Assembly (NCBI RefSeq): GCF_010093205.1
Contig: NZ_PDWN01000008.1
Span: 124,001 to 188,000, forward strand
Length of the DNA stretch: 64,000 bases
Direction: 5' to 3'
Source of the DNA: Pseudoxanthomonas daejeonensis
Lineage (GTDB): Bacteria > Pseudomonadota > Gammaproteobacteria > Xanthomonadales > Xanthomonadaceae
Positions 8,909 through 16,922 of this stretch are shown piece by piece. The notes below the pieces were generated by a model. It worked only from the letters and a program-made list of their open reading frames with translations. It did no database searches and was not told where the DNA came from. The stretch's first letter is position 1. The number at the start of each line of letters is the position of its first letter. The position numbers were made by a program, and so were the translations under genes.

Positions 8909-10878
8909 TCGCCCAGCAGCGCCTGGATCGCGGCGAAGCTCGCGTTCGCGCGTTCCTTCTTGGCCGCGGCATCGGCGATCGGGTCGGCCCCGTCGCGCTG
9001 CAGCTCGGCCGCGGGCAGTTCGTCGATGAAGCGGCTGGGCTTGAGCCGCACCTTTTCGCGGAAGCGCCGGGTCTCGCGGTTGTAGCTGAGCCACAGCTGG
9101 GTCTTGGCGCGGGTGATGCCGACATACATCAGCCGGCGCTCCTCCTCCAGCGAGCCTTCCTCCAGCGCGGCTTCGTGCGGCAGGGTGCCATCCTCGCAGC
9201 CGATGATGAACACGTAGCCGAACTCCAGGCCCTTGGCCGCATGCAGGCTCATCAGCCGCACCTGGTTGCCGCCGTCGTCCTTGTCGTTGCGCGACAGCAG
9301 CGCCAGCTGCGCGGCCAGGTCGCCGGCGCTGGCGCCACGCGGGCCGCCTTCGAACCATTCGGCCAGTTCGTCCATGTTGCCCTTGCGCCGCTGGAACGAG
9401 GCTTCGTCCTTGCATTGGCTGCGCAGGTCGGCGAGCAGTCCGGATTTCTCCGCCAGGCGCCGTACCAGGTCGGCAGCGCTGAGCTTGCTGGCGTGGTCCC
9501 GCAGGTCGGCGATGGCATTGTTGAATGCACCCAGGCCGTTCGCTGCGCGGGGCGCCAACTGCTGCAGCGCGCCCATCGACTGCGCGGCGCGCGACAGCGG
9601 CATGTGCTTGCTGGCCGCCAGTTCGGCGAGTTTCGCCAGCGAGGTCGCGCCCACCTCGCGCTTGGGCGACTGCACCGCGCGCAGGAAGGCCGCATCGTCC
9701 TCCGGATTGGCGATCACGCGCAGCCAGGAGAGCGCATCCTTCACTTCCTGGCGCTCCAGGAACGCGGTGCCGCCAGTGAGATGGTAGGGCACGCGCAGCA
9801 GCTGCAGTGCCTTTTCCAGCACGCGCGACTGGTGGTTGCCGCGGAACAGGATGCAGAACTCGCTCCAGGGGATCTTCTTAGACGTGCCCAGGAACGAGAT
9901 CTCGGCGGCGACCTTCTCGGCCTCGTGCTCGTTGTCGCGGCATTCCCACACGCGGATGCGTTCGCCGTCGGCCTGGTCGCTCCACAGGGTCTTCAGGTGC
10001 TGGTGGGGGTTGCGCGCGATCAGCGCGTTGGCCGCGCGCAGCACGCGATTGGAGCAGCGGTAGTTCTGTTCCAGCTTGACCACCTGCAAAGCCGGGTAGT
10101 CGCGCGCCATCTGGTCCAGGTTTTCAGGGTTGGCGCCACGCCAGGCGTAGATGCTCTGGTCGTCGTCGCCCACGCAGGTGAAGTTGCCGCGCGGGCCGGC
10201 GATCGCCTTGAGCAGGCGGTACTGGGCGTCGTTGGTGTCCTGGCACTCGTCCACCAGCAGGTAGCCGATGCGCTCGCGCCAGCCGGCGACGATCTCGGCG
10301 TTCTCCTCCAGGATCTGCACCGGCAGCCGGATCAGGTCGTCGAAGTCCACCGCGTTGAACGAAGTCAGCCGTGCCTGGTAGCGCGCGTACAGCTTCGCCG
10401 CCTCCATCTCGCGGGTGGAACGCGCCGCGGCCAGCGCCTGTTCCGGCGACAGGCCGGCGTTCTTGGCCCGCGAGATCAGGTTCTTCGTGTCGTCGATCGC
10501 ATCGGGTTTGGCGCCGGGCATCAGGTCCTTGACCTGGGCGGCGCTGTCGTCGGCGTCGAAGATCGAGAAGCCGCGCCGCAGTCCGGCGGACGCGTGTTCG
10601 ATCTGCAGGAACTTCAGGCCCAGCGCATGGAAGGTGCAGATCGTCAGCCCTTCGGCCGCGTCGCCCTTGATCCGCTTGGCCACGCGCTCGCGCATTTCCT
10701 TCGCCGACTTGTTGGTGAAGGTGATCGCGGCGATGCGCTTGGCCGGGTAGCGGCCGCTGCCGATCAGGTGGGCGATCTTCTCGACGATGACCCGGGTCTT
10801 GCCGCTGCCGGCGCCGGCCAGCACCAGCAGCGGGCCTTCGTCATGCAGCACGGCGGTGCGTTGGGGGGAATTGAGCAA
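8905..10878 (-). CDS. rep: ATP-dependent DNA helicase Rep
   Basis: Rep is a superfamily 1A 3'-5' helicase that removes proteins ahead of replication forks. Visible motifs are Walker A GAGSGKT, motif Ia AITFTNKSAKEM, motif II DECQD, motif III GDDDQSIYAWRGA, motif IV QNYRCSNRVL, and the late VRLMSLHAAKGLEF and YVGITRAK. DECQD stands where E. coli Rep has DEYQD. No ATG fits the N-terminus. I chose TTG 10878, which gives LNSPQRTAVLH, matching the usual Rep opening, and 657 residues (E. coli Rep 673). The longer open frame upstream has basic, non-Rep sequence. I prefer Rep to UvrD because of length and the DECQDTN motif. The stop overlaps the GNAT start. Confidence 0.9.
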   Translation of the reverse strand: MLNSPQRTAVLHDEGPLLVLAGAGSGKTRVIVEKIAHLIGSGRYPAKRIAAITFTNKSAKEMRERVAKRIKGDAAEGLTICTFHALGLKFLQIEHASAGLRRGFSIFDADDSAAQVKDLMPGAKPDAIDDTKNLISRAKNAGLSPEQALAAARSTREMEAAKLYARYQARLTSFNAVDFDDLIRLPVQILEENAEIVAGWRERIGYLLVDECQDTNDAQYRLLKAIAGPRGNFTCVGDDDQSIYAWRGANPENLDQMARDYPALQVVKLEQNYRCSNRVLRAANALIARNPHQHLKTLWSDQADGERIRVWECRDNEHEAEKVAAEISFLGTSKKIPWSEFCILFRGNHQSRVLEKALQLLRVPYHLTGGTAFLERQEVKDALSWLRVIANPEDDAAFLRAVQSPKREVGATSLAKLAELAASKHMPLSRAAQSMGALQQLAPRAANGLGAFNNAIADLRDHASKLSAADLVRRLAEKSGLLADLRSQCKDEASFQRRKGNMDELAEWFEGGPRGASAGDLAAQLALLSRNDKDDGGNQVRLMSLHAAKGLEFGYVFIIGCEDGTLPHEAALEEGSLEEERRLMYVGITRAKTQLWLSYNRETRRFREKVRLKPSRFIDELPAAELQRDGADPIADAAAKKERANASFAAIQALLGE

Positions 10879-11053
10879 GGTGGCGGAACGGATCGAGCGG
10901 GCCCGGCATTCTACCCGGTGCCGGCGGCCTGCCCGCCGCCCCGGCCGCCGTGCGCGGCGTGTGACTTGTGTCCCAGTGACGAAGGATATGCGACGGTCCG
11001 CGCGGCCGGGGCGTACCTTCAGCGACACCCCGCCATGGAATGGAGCGCGCGTC

Positions 11054-11878
11054 GTGAATCCGAATCCGTTCGAACGGTCCGGTCCGGGACTGGGACTGCG
11101 ACGCAACCCGCGCGCGGGCTGGATCCTGGCCGCGCTGCTGCCGCTGGGCTTTCCACTGGCCGCCAGCACCGGGCCGTCCGGCCCGGTGCGCGTGCTGCAA
11201 TGGGAGGGCGAGGTCGAGCGCCCGACCTTCGGCAGTTATGTCGGTGAACCGGACATCGCCCCGGAGCTGCTGACCGAAGGCTTCCTCGCCGCCCATCCCG
11301 ACATCCGCTGGCGTCGCGAGGGCCTGCACGCGTTCCACCACAAGCGCTACGACGAGGCGCACACGATGTTCCGCCGCGCCGCCAGCTATGCCGACAAGGC
11401 ATCGATGGCGATGCTGGCGGAGATGTACTGGAAGGGCCTGGGCGTGGCCCAGGACAAGCCGATGGGCTATGTCTGGATGGACCTGGCCGCCGAGCGCCTG
11501 TATCCGAACTTCACCATCCTGCGCGAGAGCTACTGGGGCCAGCTGAGCAAGGCCGAGCAGGACGCGGCGATCGACCGCGGCCAGGCGCTGCTGGCCGAGT
11601 TCGGCGACGACGCAGCCAAGCCGCGGCTGGAGCGGATCCTGCGCACCGAGGGCCGCAAGGTCACCGGCAGTCGCACCGGTTCGGTCGGCTTCGTGCGGAT
11701 CATCCCGATGACCGGGCCGATGGCCGGCAAGGGCACCACCCTGCGTGCCGACGACTACTACCGGAAGGACTACTGGGAGCCGGCGCGCTACTGGGTCTGG
11801 CAGGACGAGGTCTGGAAGGCGCCGCAGAAGGAGAACGTGGACGTGGGCGATGTCGAGCCGGTGAAGGCGGGCGACTGA
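11054..11878 (+). CDS. Sel1-like repeat exported protein
   Basis: GTG 11054 follows GGAG (11042-11045) with good spacing and gives 274 residues. A signal peptide is visible (NPRAGWILAALLPLGFPLAAS). The middle holds a Sel1/TPR-like helical pair: GLHAFHHKRYDEAHTMFRRA, then AMLAEMYWKGLGVAQDKPMG and VWMDLAAER, the classic Sel1 pattern of G-x-x-Y-x-x-G-x-G-V. The C-terminal part (YWEPARYWVWQDEVWKAP) recurs in broken form in the next locus. Sel1 proteins are usually protein-interaction scaffolds, often in the periplasm; no partner can be named. An upstream ATG near 10988 would add a less plausible basic leader. Confidence 0.82.
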   Translation: MNPNPFERSGPGLGLRRNPRAGWILAALLPLGFPLAASTGPSGPVRVLQWEGEVERPTFGSYVGEPDIAPELLTEGFLAAHPDIRWRREGLHAFHHKRYDEAHTMFRRAASYADKASMAMLAEMYWKGLGVAQDKPMGYVWMDLAAERLYPNFTILRESYWGQLSKAEQDAAIDRGQALLAEFGDDAAKPRLERILRTEGRKVTGSRTGSVGFVRIIPMTGPMAGKGTTLRADDYYRKDYWEPARYWVWQDEVWKAPQKENVDVGDVEPVKAGD

Positions 11879-11901
11879 CGGAGCAAGGGGCGCTCCTGGG
11901 C

Positions 11902-12282
11902 GTGCGGACATGCAGGACGCCGAACCGGGCCGCCATCGCAGGAGTGGCGGCGGCGCTGTCATGGCGGCCTGTCATGGCTGCAGCCCAGGTCATCACGCCG
12001 GGGCAGGTGTCCGGTCCGGTCGACATCCGTGCCGAGCAGCCCCGCCAGGACCTGCCGATCATCCCGCCCTCAGGCGCCGGCCGCGATTCGATCACGCTGA
12101 GCGGCAGCGAGTAATTCGACGACACGTCCTGGGAGCCGGATGCCTACTTCGCCTGGCAGGACACGACCTGGAAAACCCTGCTGAACACCGGCCGCGTCGA
12201 GGTGGGCGAACCGCGTGCGGTGGAGCAGCCGGTCGCGGAACAGGGCAGCGCAGTGGCGCCAGCGGCTTTAGAATCTGCGCCC
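11902..12282 (+). pseudogene. Broken paralogue of the Sel1 protein C-terminus, read into tdk
   Basis: From GTG 11902 a 70-residue frame with a signal-like start (AAIAGVAAALSWRPVMAAAQ) ends at TAA 12112. The same frame continues after the stop with [19 protein letters not shown], clearly homologous to YYRKDYWEPARYWVWQDEVW of the upstream Sel1 protein. Before the stop, PIIPPSGAGRDSITL aligns with RIIPMTGPMAGKGTTL. A single G-to-T change (GAA to TAA) would explain the break. No further stop occurs before the tdk start, and the frame is the same as tdk. It is either a decayed duplicate, a real 70-residue protein, or a sequencing error. Confidence 0.55.
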
Positions 12283-12903
12283 ATGGCCAAGCTCTACTTC
12301 TACTACTCGGCGATGAACGCCGGGAAGACCACGACGCTGTTGCAGTCGGCGTACAACTACCGCGAACGCGGCATGCGCACGCTGATCCTCACCCCGCGGC
12401 TGGACGACCGGGGTGGGCAGGGGGGCGTGGTCGCTTCCCGGATCGGGTTGCGTGCCGAGGGCACGGCGTTCGATCGCGACACCGACCTGGAGCGGAAGGT
12501 GGAGGCGGACCTGGCCGAGCACGGACCACTGGACTGCGTGCTGGTGGACGAGGCGCAGTTCCTCAGTCGGGCCCAGGTCTGGCAGTTGAGCGAGGTGGTC
12601 GACCGGCTGCGGATCCCGGTGCTGTGCTACGGCCTGCGCACGGATTTCCGCGGCGAGCTGTTCGAGGGCAGCCAGTACCTGCTGGCCTGGGCCGACGAAC
12701 TGGACGAGATCAAGACGATCTGCCACAGCGGCAAGAAGGCGACGATGAACCTGCGCGTGGATGCGCAGGGGCGCGCGGTGCATGACGGTCCCCAGGTGGA
12801 GATCGGCGGCAACGAGCGCTACGTCTCGGTCAGCCGCCAGGAATTCAAGAAGGTCATGCGTGGCGAGGGCGCGATCGAGCCTTTGCAGGCGCCGTTGCTC
12901 TGA
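12283..12903 (+). CDS. tdk: Thymidine kinase (type II)
   Basis: Tdk phosphorylates thymidine to dTMP with ATP in the pyrimidine salvage pathway. The 206-residue product begins [20 protein letters not shown], nearly the E. coli sequence, with its P-loop (MNAGKTT). It keeps the DEAQFL segment containing the catalytic acidic residue, [19 protein letters not shown] and [11 protein letters not shown]. coli Tdk is 205 residues. The C-terminal metal site looks degraded: [10 protein letters not shown] and YVSVSRQEF stand where related enzymes have Cys/His ligands. I use ATG 12283 because homology begins exactly there, although the frame is open further upstream through the broken paralogue. Confidence 0.93.
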   Translation: MAKLYFYYSAMNAGKTTTLLQSAYNYRERGMRTLILTPRLDDRGGQGGVVASRIGLRAEGTAFDRDTDLERKVEADLAEHGPLDCVLVDEAQFLSRAQVWQLSEVVDRLRIPVLCYGLRTDFRGELFEGSQYLLAWADELDEIKTICHSGKKATMNLRVDAQGRAVHDGPQVEIGGNERYVSVSRQEFKKVMRGEGAIEPLQAPLL

Positions 12904-13092
12904 TCCCGCGCGGCAGCGGCGCCAGTCCCCGGACCGACCGGATCGGGCGAGGGCTGCCGGCATTGCCCGCCGACGACATTCCGCGGCCTCCGGTGGGAAG
13001 TCCGTCCGGGTGCGTCCCGGTGGCCACCACCTTGTCCGCTTCGGGTATCCCGCCTGCGTTACTGTCCCGTATACCAGACCGGGGAAGTCGCG

Positions 13093-14769
13093 ATGATCCG
13101 ACAGTCCTTGCTCCTGCCGCTGCTGGCGGTCCTGCTGCTGGGATGCGATCGGGGGCAGAAGGCGCCCGCCGACGCCACCTCCGCCAGCGGGGTTCCGGCT
13201 ACCGACCTGCCGCTGTTCGAGACGTTCGGCGACCTGCACCGCGACGTCGCCACGCGCGCGCCGCAGGCGCAGCGCTACTTCGACCAGGGCCTGCGCATGG
13301 CGTACGGCTTCAACCACGAGGCCGCCGGCCGTGCCTTCGCCGAAGCAGCCAGGCTGGATCCGCAGTGCGCCATGTGCGTATGGGGCCAGGCGCTGGTGCT
13401 GGGCCCCAACATCAACCTGCCCATGGATCCGGCGCTGGCCAAGGATGCCGCGACCCTCGCCGCGCGCGCGCTGGAACTGGCCGGATCGGCGCGCCCGGCC
13501 GACCGGGCGTTGATCCAGGCGCTGCAGGCGCGGTACGCCGATCCGGCACCCGAAGATCGCGCTCCGCTGGATCGGGCCTACGCCGATGCGATGGCGAAGG
13601 TGGTCGCGCAGTTCCCGGATGACGACGACGCGGCCACGCTGTATGCGGAGGCGCTGATGGATCTGTCGCCGTGGGCGTACTGGCAGCAGGACGGCACCCC
13701 GGCCCAGTTCACCCCGGCGCTGCTCGGTGAACTGGAACGCGTGCTGGCGCGCAACCCGCGCCATATCGGCGCGATGCACTACTACATCCATGCCACCGAA
13801 GCTTCGCCCGAGCCGCAGCGCGCCATTCCCTATGCCGACGCGTTGGCCGCACTGGCCCCCGGCTCGGGCCACCTGGTCCATATGCCTGCGCACACCTACA
13901 TCCGCGTCGGCCGGTACAACGACGCGACCCTGGCCAACTTCGCCGCCACCACCGCGGACAAGGATTTCCTGGCGGTGTGCCGCGGCAGCAACGGCGTGTA
14001 CCCGCTGGGCTACGTGCCGCACAACTGGCACTTCGCCACGATGACGACCGGGCTGACCGGATCGCGCACGCTGGCCCTGCAGTCGGCGGCGCAGACCGCC
14101 CAGCGCGCCGACCAGGCCGCGATGGGCGAGGCGCCGATGCAGTTCATGCAGCAGTTCGTGGTCGCACCGCTGCTGACCCAGGTCCGCTTCGGCGACTGGG
14201 ACGCGATCCTGGCCGACACTGCCGCGCCGCCGGCGCTGCCGTATCCGGCCGCGATCCGGCACTTCGCCCGCGGCATGGCCCACCTGCGCAAGGGCGCCCT
14301 GGACGAGGCCGCGCGCGAGGCCGACGCCCTGCATGCCCTCGCCGGCGATCCGGCGATGGCGCAGGTGAGCTTCTTCGACATCAACCACGCCGATGGCGTG
14401 CTGCGCGTCGCCGACGGGCTGCTGCGTGGGGAGCTGCTGCGTGCGCAGGGAAAACATGCCGAAGCCATCGCCACGCTGCGTGAAGCGGCGGTCGCCGAGG
14501 GCGCGCTGGCCTACAACGAGCCGGCCGACTGGCCGCTTCCGGTCCATCCCTACCTGGGCGCCGCGCTGCTCGAATCGGGCGACGCGCAGGGCGCCGCGGA
14601 CGCGTTCGCCCAGGACCTGAAGGCCTATCCGGCCAACGGATGGTCGCTGTTCGGTCTGGCCCAGGCGCAGCAGGCGCTCGGACAGGCCGAAGCCGCGGGC
14701 GAAACCTCGCGCCAGCAGGCCGCCGCCTGGCAATGGGCGGACGCGCCGCTGACCGCCGCGCGCTACTGA
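13093..14769 (+). CDS. TPR-repeat lipoprotein
   Basis: The 558-residue product starts with a lipoprotein signal (SLLLPLLAVLLLGC), so it is probably anchored in the outer or inner membrane facing the periplasm. It then carries helical repeats of TPR type: YFDQGLRMAYGFNHEAAGRA near residue 60, ALVLGPNINLPMDPAL, HYYIHATEASPEPQRAI, VHMPAHTYIRVGRYNDA, RGELLRAQGKHAEAIATL and PYLGAALLESGDAQGAA. GGGGAAG about 10 nt upstream serves as ribosome-binding site. The closing residues overlap the convergent YgjP gene by 7 bp. Its partner is unknown. Confidence 0.85.
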   Translation: MIRQSLLLPLLAVLLLGCDRGQKAPADATSASGVPATDLPLFETFGDLHRDVATRAPQAQRYFDQGLRMAYGFNHEAAGRAFAEAARLDPQCAMCVWGQALVLGPNINLPMDPALAKDAATLAARALELAGSARPADRALIQALQARYADPAPEDRAPLDRAYADAMAKVVAQFPDDDDAATLYAEALMDLSPWAYWQQDGTPAQFTPALLGELERVLARNPRHIGAMHYYIHATEASPEPQRAIPYADALAALAPGSGHLVHMPAHTYIRVGRYNDATLANFAATTADKDFLAVCRGSNGVYPLGYVPHNWHFATMTTGLTGSRTLALQSAAQTAQRADQAAMGEAPMQFMQQFVVAPLLTQVRFGDWDAILADTAAPPALPYPAAIRHFARGMAHLRKGALDEAAREADALHALAGDPAMAQVSFFDINHADGVLRVADGLLRGELLRAQGKHAEAIATLREAAVAEGALAYNEPADWPLPVHPYLGAALLESGDAQGAADAFAQDLKAYPANGWSLFGLAQAQQALGQAEAAGETSRQQAAAWQWADAPLTAARY

Positions 14770-15257
14770 TCGGCCTCCAGGCACGTCAGGTAGAGCCGCA
14801 GGTCGAATTCGAGCTGGTGGTAGTCGGGCGTCATGTGGGTGCACAGCTGGTAGAAGGCCTTGTTGTGCTCGGCTTCCTTCAGGTGCGCCAGTTCATGCAC
14901 CACGATCATCTCCAGGAACGGGGCGGGTGCATCGCGGAACACGCTGGCGATGCGGATCTCTCGACTGGCCCTGAGCCTGCCGCCGTGCGCGCGCGCGATC
15001 GCCGTGTGGGTGCCGAGTGCGTGCTTCATCACCTGCAGCTTGCCGTCGTACACCACCTTGCCCAGCGGCACCGACCGGCGCAGGTGCAGGTCCTTGAGCG
15101 CCTGCACGTAGTCGTACAGCTGGCCGTCGCTGCGCACGTCGTGGGCCTGGTCGTACTTTGCGGCCAGCATCGCGCCCAGCCGACCCTGCCTGATCAGCTC
15201 GCGCGCACGGGCCTGCAGGGGAGCGGGGTAGCCGGCGAGGTACTTCAGGGGTTCCAT
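14763..15257 (-). CDS. YgjP-like zinc metalloprotease domain protein (DUF45/M48 type)
   Basis: The product is 164 residues. It has the zinc motif HELAHLKEAEHN (HExxH with a further histidine) at about residues 121-132, followed by FYQLCTHMTPDYHQLEFDLRLYL, the standard ending of YgjP/DUF45 proteins. Homologues are cytosolic predicted metallopeptidases without an established substrate. ATG 15257 gives MEPLKYLAGYPAPLQ; the frame upstream is open but not protein-like. It is divergent from the DUF2058 gene 67 bp away and convergent with the TPR lipoprotein gene, sharing 7 bp of their ends. Confidence 0.85.
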   Translation of the reverse strand: MEPLKYLAGYPAPLQARARELIRQGRLGAMLAAKYDQAHDVRSDGQLYDYVQALKDLHLRRSVPLGKVVYDGKLQVMKHALGTHTAIARAHGGRLRASREIRIASVFRDAPAPFLEMIVVHELAHLKEAEHNKAFYQLCTHMTPDYHQLEFDLRLYLTCLEADQ

Positions 15258-15324
15258 GGACAGGAAGCGGGGCAGGGGGGTCGGCGGGTATGATGACCCG
15301 GAAATCCCGGCAAGAAGCAGCGAC

Positions 15325-15879
15325 ATGGCGAAAGGGAATCCGCTCCAGGAACAGTTGCTCAAGGCGGGCCTGGTCAAGAAATCCAAGCTGGCCGAGGTCG
15401 CGCGCGAGCAGAACAAGGCCCGGCACGCCAAGGTCCCGTCCGGCCCCAGCGAAATCCAGCGGGAAGCAGAACGTGCGCGTGCCGAAAAGGCCGAACGCGA
15501 CCGCGTCCTGGAAGCGGAGCGCAAGGCGCTGGCGCGGACCGCCGAACTGCGTGCGCAGGCACGGCAGATCATCCAGGACCGCAAGGTGCCGCGTTCGGGC
15601 GAAGGCGAGTACCGCTTCACCGCCGATGGCGCGATCCGTACCGTCCTGGTCAGCGAGGACCTGCGCAAGAAGCTGTCGTCGGGCGCACTGGTGATCGCTC
15701 GCCTCGACGATCGGTATGAACTGTTGCCGCGCGTCGCCGCGGACAAGGTGCGTGAACGCGACCCCGGCATGATCGTGCTCGACCATGGCCAGGGTGCGGG
15801 CAACGAGGCCGCGTCCGCGACCTCCGAGGACGATGCGTACTACGCGCAGTTCAAGGTGCCGGACGATCTTGTGTGGTAG
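15325..15879 (+). CDS. DUF2058 family protein (YaiL-like)
   Basis: The 184-residue product has the N-terminal MAKGNPLQEQLLKAGLVKKS typical of DUF2058 proteins. A highly charged Arg/Glu/Lys/Ala coiled coil follows at about residues 25-90, then a C-terminal globular part with YRFTADGAIRTVLVSEDLR and ELLPRVAADKVRERD. Family members are nucleoid- or nucleic-acid-associated proteins of uncertain role. A TATGAT box at 15289-15294 is a possible -10 element for this gene, but I find no convincing -35. The neighbouring divergent gene is the YgjP-like protease. Confidence 0.85.
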   Translation: MAKGNPLQEQLLKAGLVKKSKLAEVAREQNKARHAKVPSGPSEIQREAERARAEKAERDRVLEAERKALARTAELRAQARQIIQDRKVPRSGEGEYRFTADGAIRTVLVSEDLRKKLSSGALVIARLDDRYELLPRVAADKVRERDPGMIVLDHGQGAGNEAASATSEDDAYYAQFKVPDDLVW

Positions 15880-16010
15880 CCGCGGTATCGCCGGCGCGGG
15901 TTGCCGCCCGGCGGGTACGGGCATCGTGGTTTGTGTTTGATTCGCCGTACGTCCGGGAGCGGCCATCCCGTCCGCGGACGCAACCAGAACCCATCGAGGG
16001 GAGAGATGCA

Positions 16011-16760
16011 ATGAGGCTGGGAATCCGTTTGGCGAGCGTCACGATCACACTGTCGGCGCTTTGCATGCCTTTCGCGTCCAGCGCGGCGGAAGCCGATGAC
16101 TGGGAGTGGATGGTGGAGCCCTACATCTGGGCGGCCAGCATCGGCACCGACATGCGCACGTTCACTCCGCCGACCGATGCCGAAAGCGATTCGTCGTTCT
16201 CCGACATCATCGACAAGCTCGATGGCGTGTTCATGGGCAGGGTCGAAGGCCGCAACGAACGATTCGGGGTTTTCGCCGATTTCATCTACCTCGGACTGGC
16301 GGACGACAGCCAGCGCCGGTTCCTCGACACGAGTTCGGACCTGGATACGCGCCTGCTCGACGTGGCCTTCTCGATGCGTTTCGGCGGCCAGCGCGACAGT
16401 GGCCTGGACCTGTACGGCGGCGCCCGCTACATCGACGTGGACCTGACGACCGGATTCGTTCCCCACAACCCGGCCTTCGCGCCGCGCACGCTGGACGTGG
16501 GTAGCAGCTACCTCGATTTCCTGTTCGGCGCGCGCTACGCGTGGCCGCTGTCGGAGCGCTGGAACCTCACCCTGCGCGCGGACGGCTCGGTGGGCGAGAG
16601 CGACGGCACCTGGGGCGCCTCGGCGATGGCGGGCTATCGCACCGGCAATGGCGCATGGCTGGTCGGCTATCGCCACATGCAGGCCGATCTCGGCAACCGC
16701 AACGGTGACATTTCGCTGAGCCTGACCGGGCCGGTATTCGGTTACGGCTTCAGGTTCTGA
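16011..16760 (+). CDS. Outer-membrane beta-barrel protein of unknown function
   Basis: ATG 16011 follows a strong GAGGGGAGAG ribosome-binding site. The 249-residue product starts with a signal peptide (RLASVTITLSALCMPFASSAAE). It continues with alternating amphipathic strands separated by polar turns, such as WMVEPYIWAASIG, FGVFADFIYLGLAD, GLDLYGGARYIDVDL, NLTLRADGSVGES and GAWLVGYRHMQADLG. It ends in VFGYGFRF; a terminal Phe is the usual signal for BAM-mediated insertion. The length suggests a barrel of 8-10 strands. No transport or enzyme motif is visible. It is convergent with opgD and separated by a strong hairpin. Confidence 0.8.
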   Translation: MRLGIRLASVTITLSALCMPFASSAAEADDWEWMVEPYIWAASIGTDMRTFTPPTDAESDSSFSDIIDKLDGVFMGRVEGRNERFGVFADFIYLGLADDSQRRFLDTSSDLDTRLLDVAFSMRFGGQRDSGLDLYGGARYIDVDLTTGFVPHNPAFAPRTLDVGSSYLDFLFGARYAWPLSERWNLTLRADGSVGESDGTWGASAMAGYRTGNGAWLVGYRHMQADLGNRNGDISLSLTGPVFGYGFRF

Positions 16761-16863
16761 GCCCGCGCCGGCGGTCAGGCCACGCCGGCGGATAAACAAC
16801 ATGTTGCCGATGCGATGGCGAGGGTTCGCCGGACCGGCAGGATTGCGCCCGCTCCACCCTCCA

Positions 16864-16897
16864 GCCGGCTGCGACGTCGACGGGCGACGCAGCCGGC
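16864..16897. terminator. Hairpin between convergent genes, probable bidirectional terminator
   Basis: GCCGGCTGCG at 16864-16873 pairs perfectly with CGCAGCCGGC at 16888-16897, and the stem extends inward with one mismatch. It lies between the stop of the outer-membrane protein gene (16760, plus) and the stop of opgD (16923, minus). There is no long T run on either side. Confidence 0.5.
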
Positions 16898-16922
16898 GTG
16901 CGGGACCTGCGCGCACGGCCGC

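Noticed and set aside
15289-15294. TATGAT as a defined promoter of the DUF2058 gene
   Set aside because: There is no acceptable -35 box at 16-18 bp and no extended -10, so it is mentioned only as a possibility under the gene.
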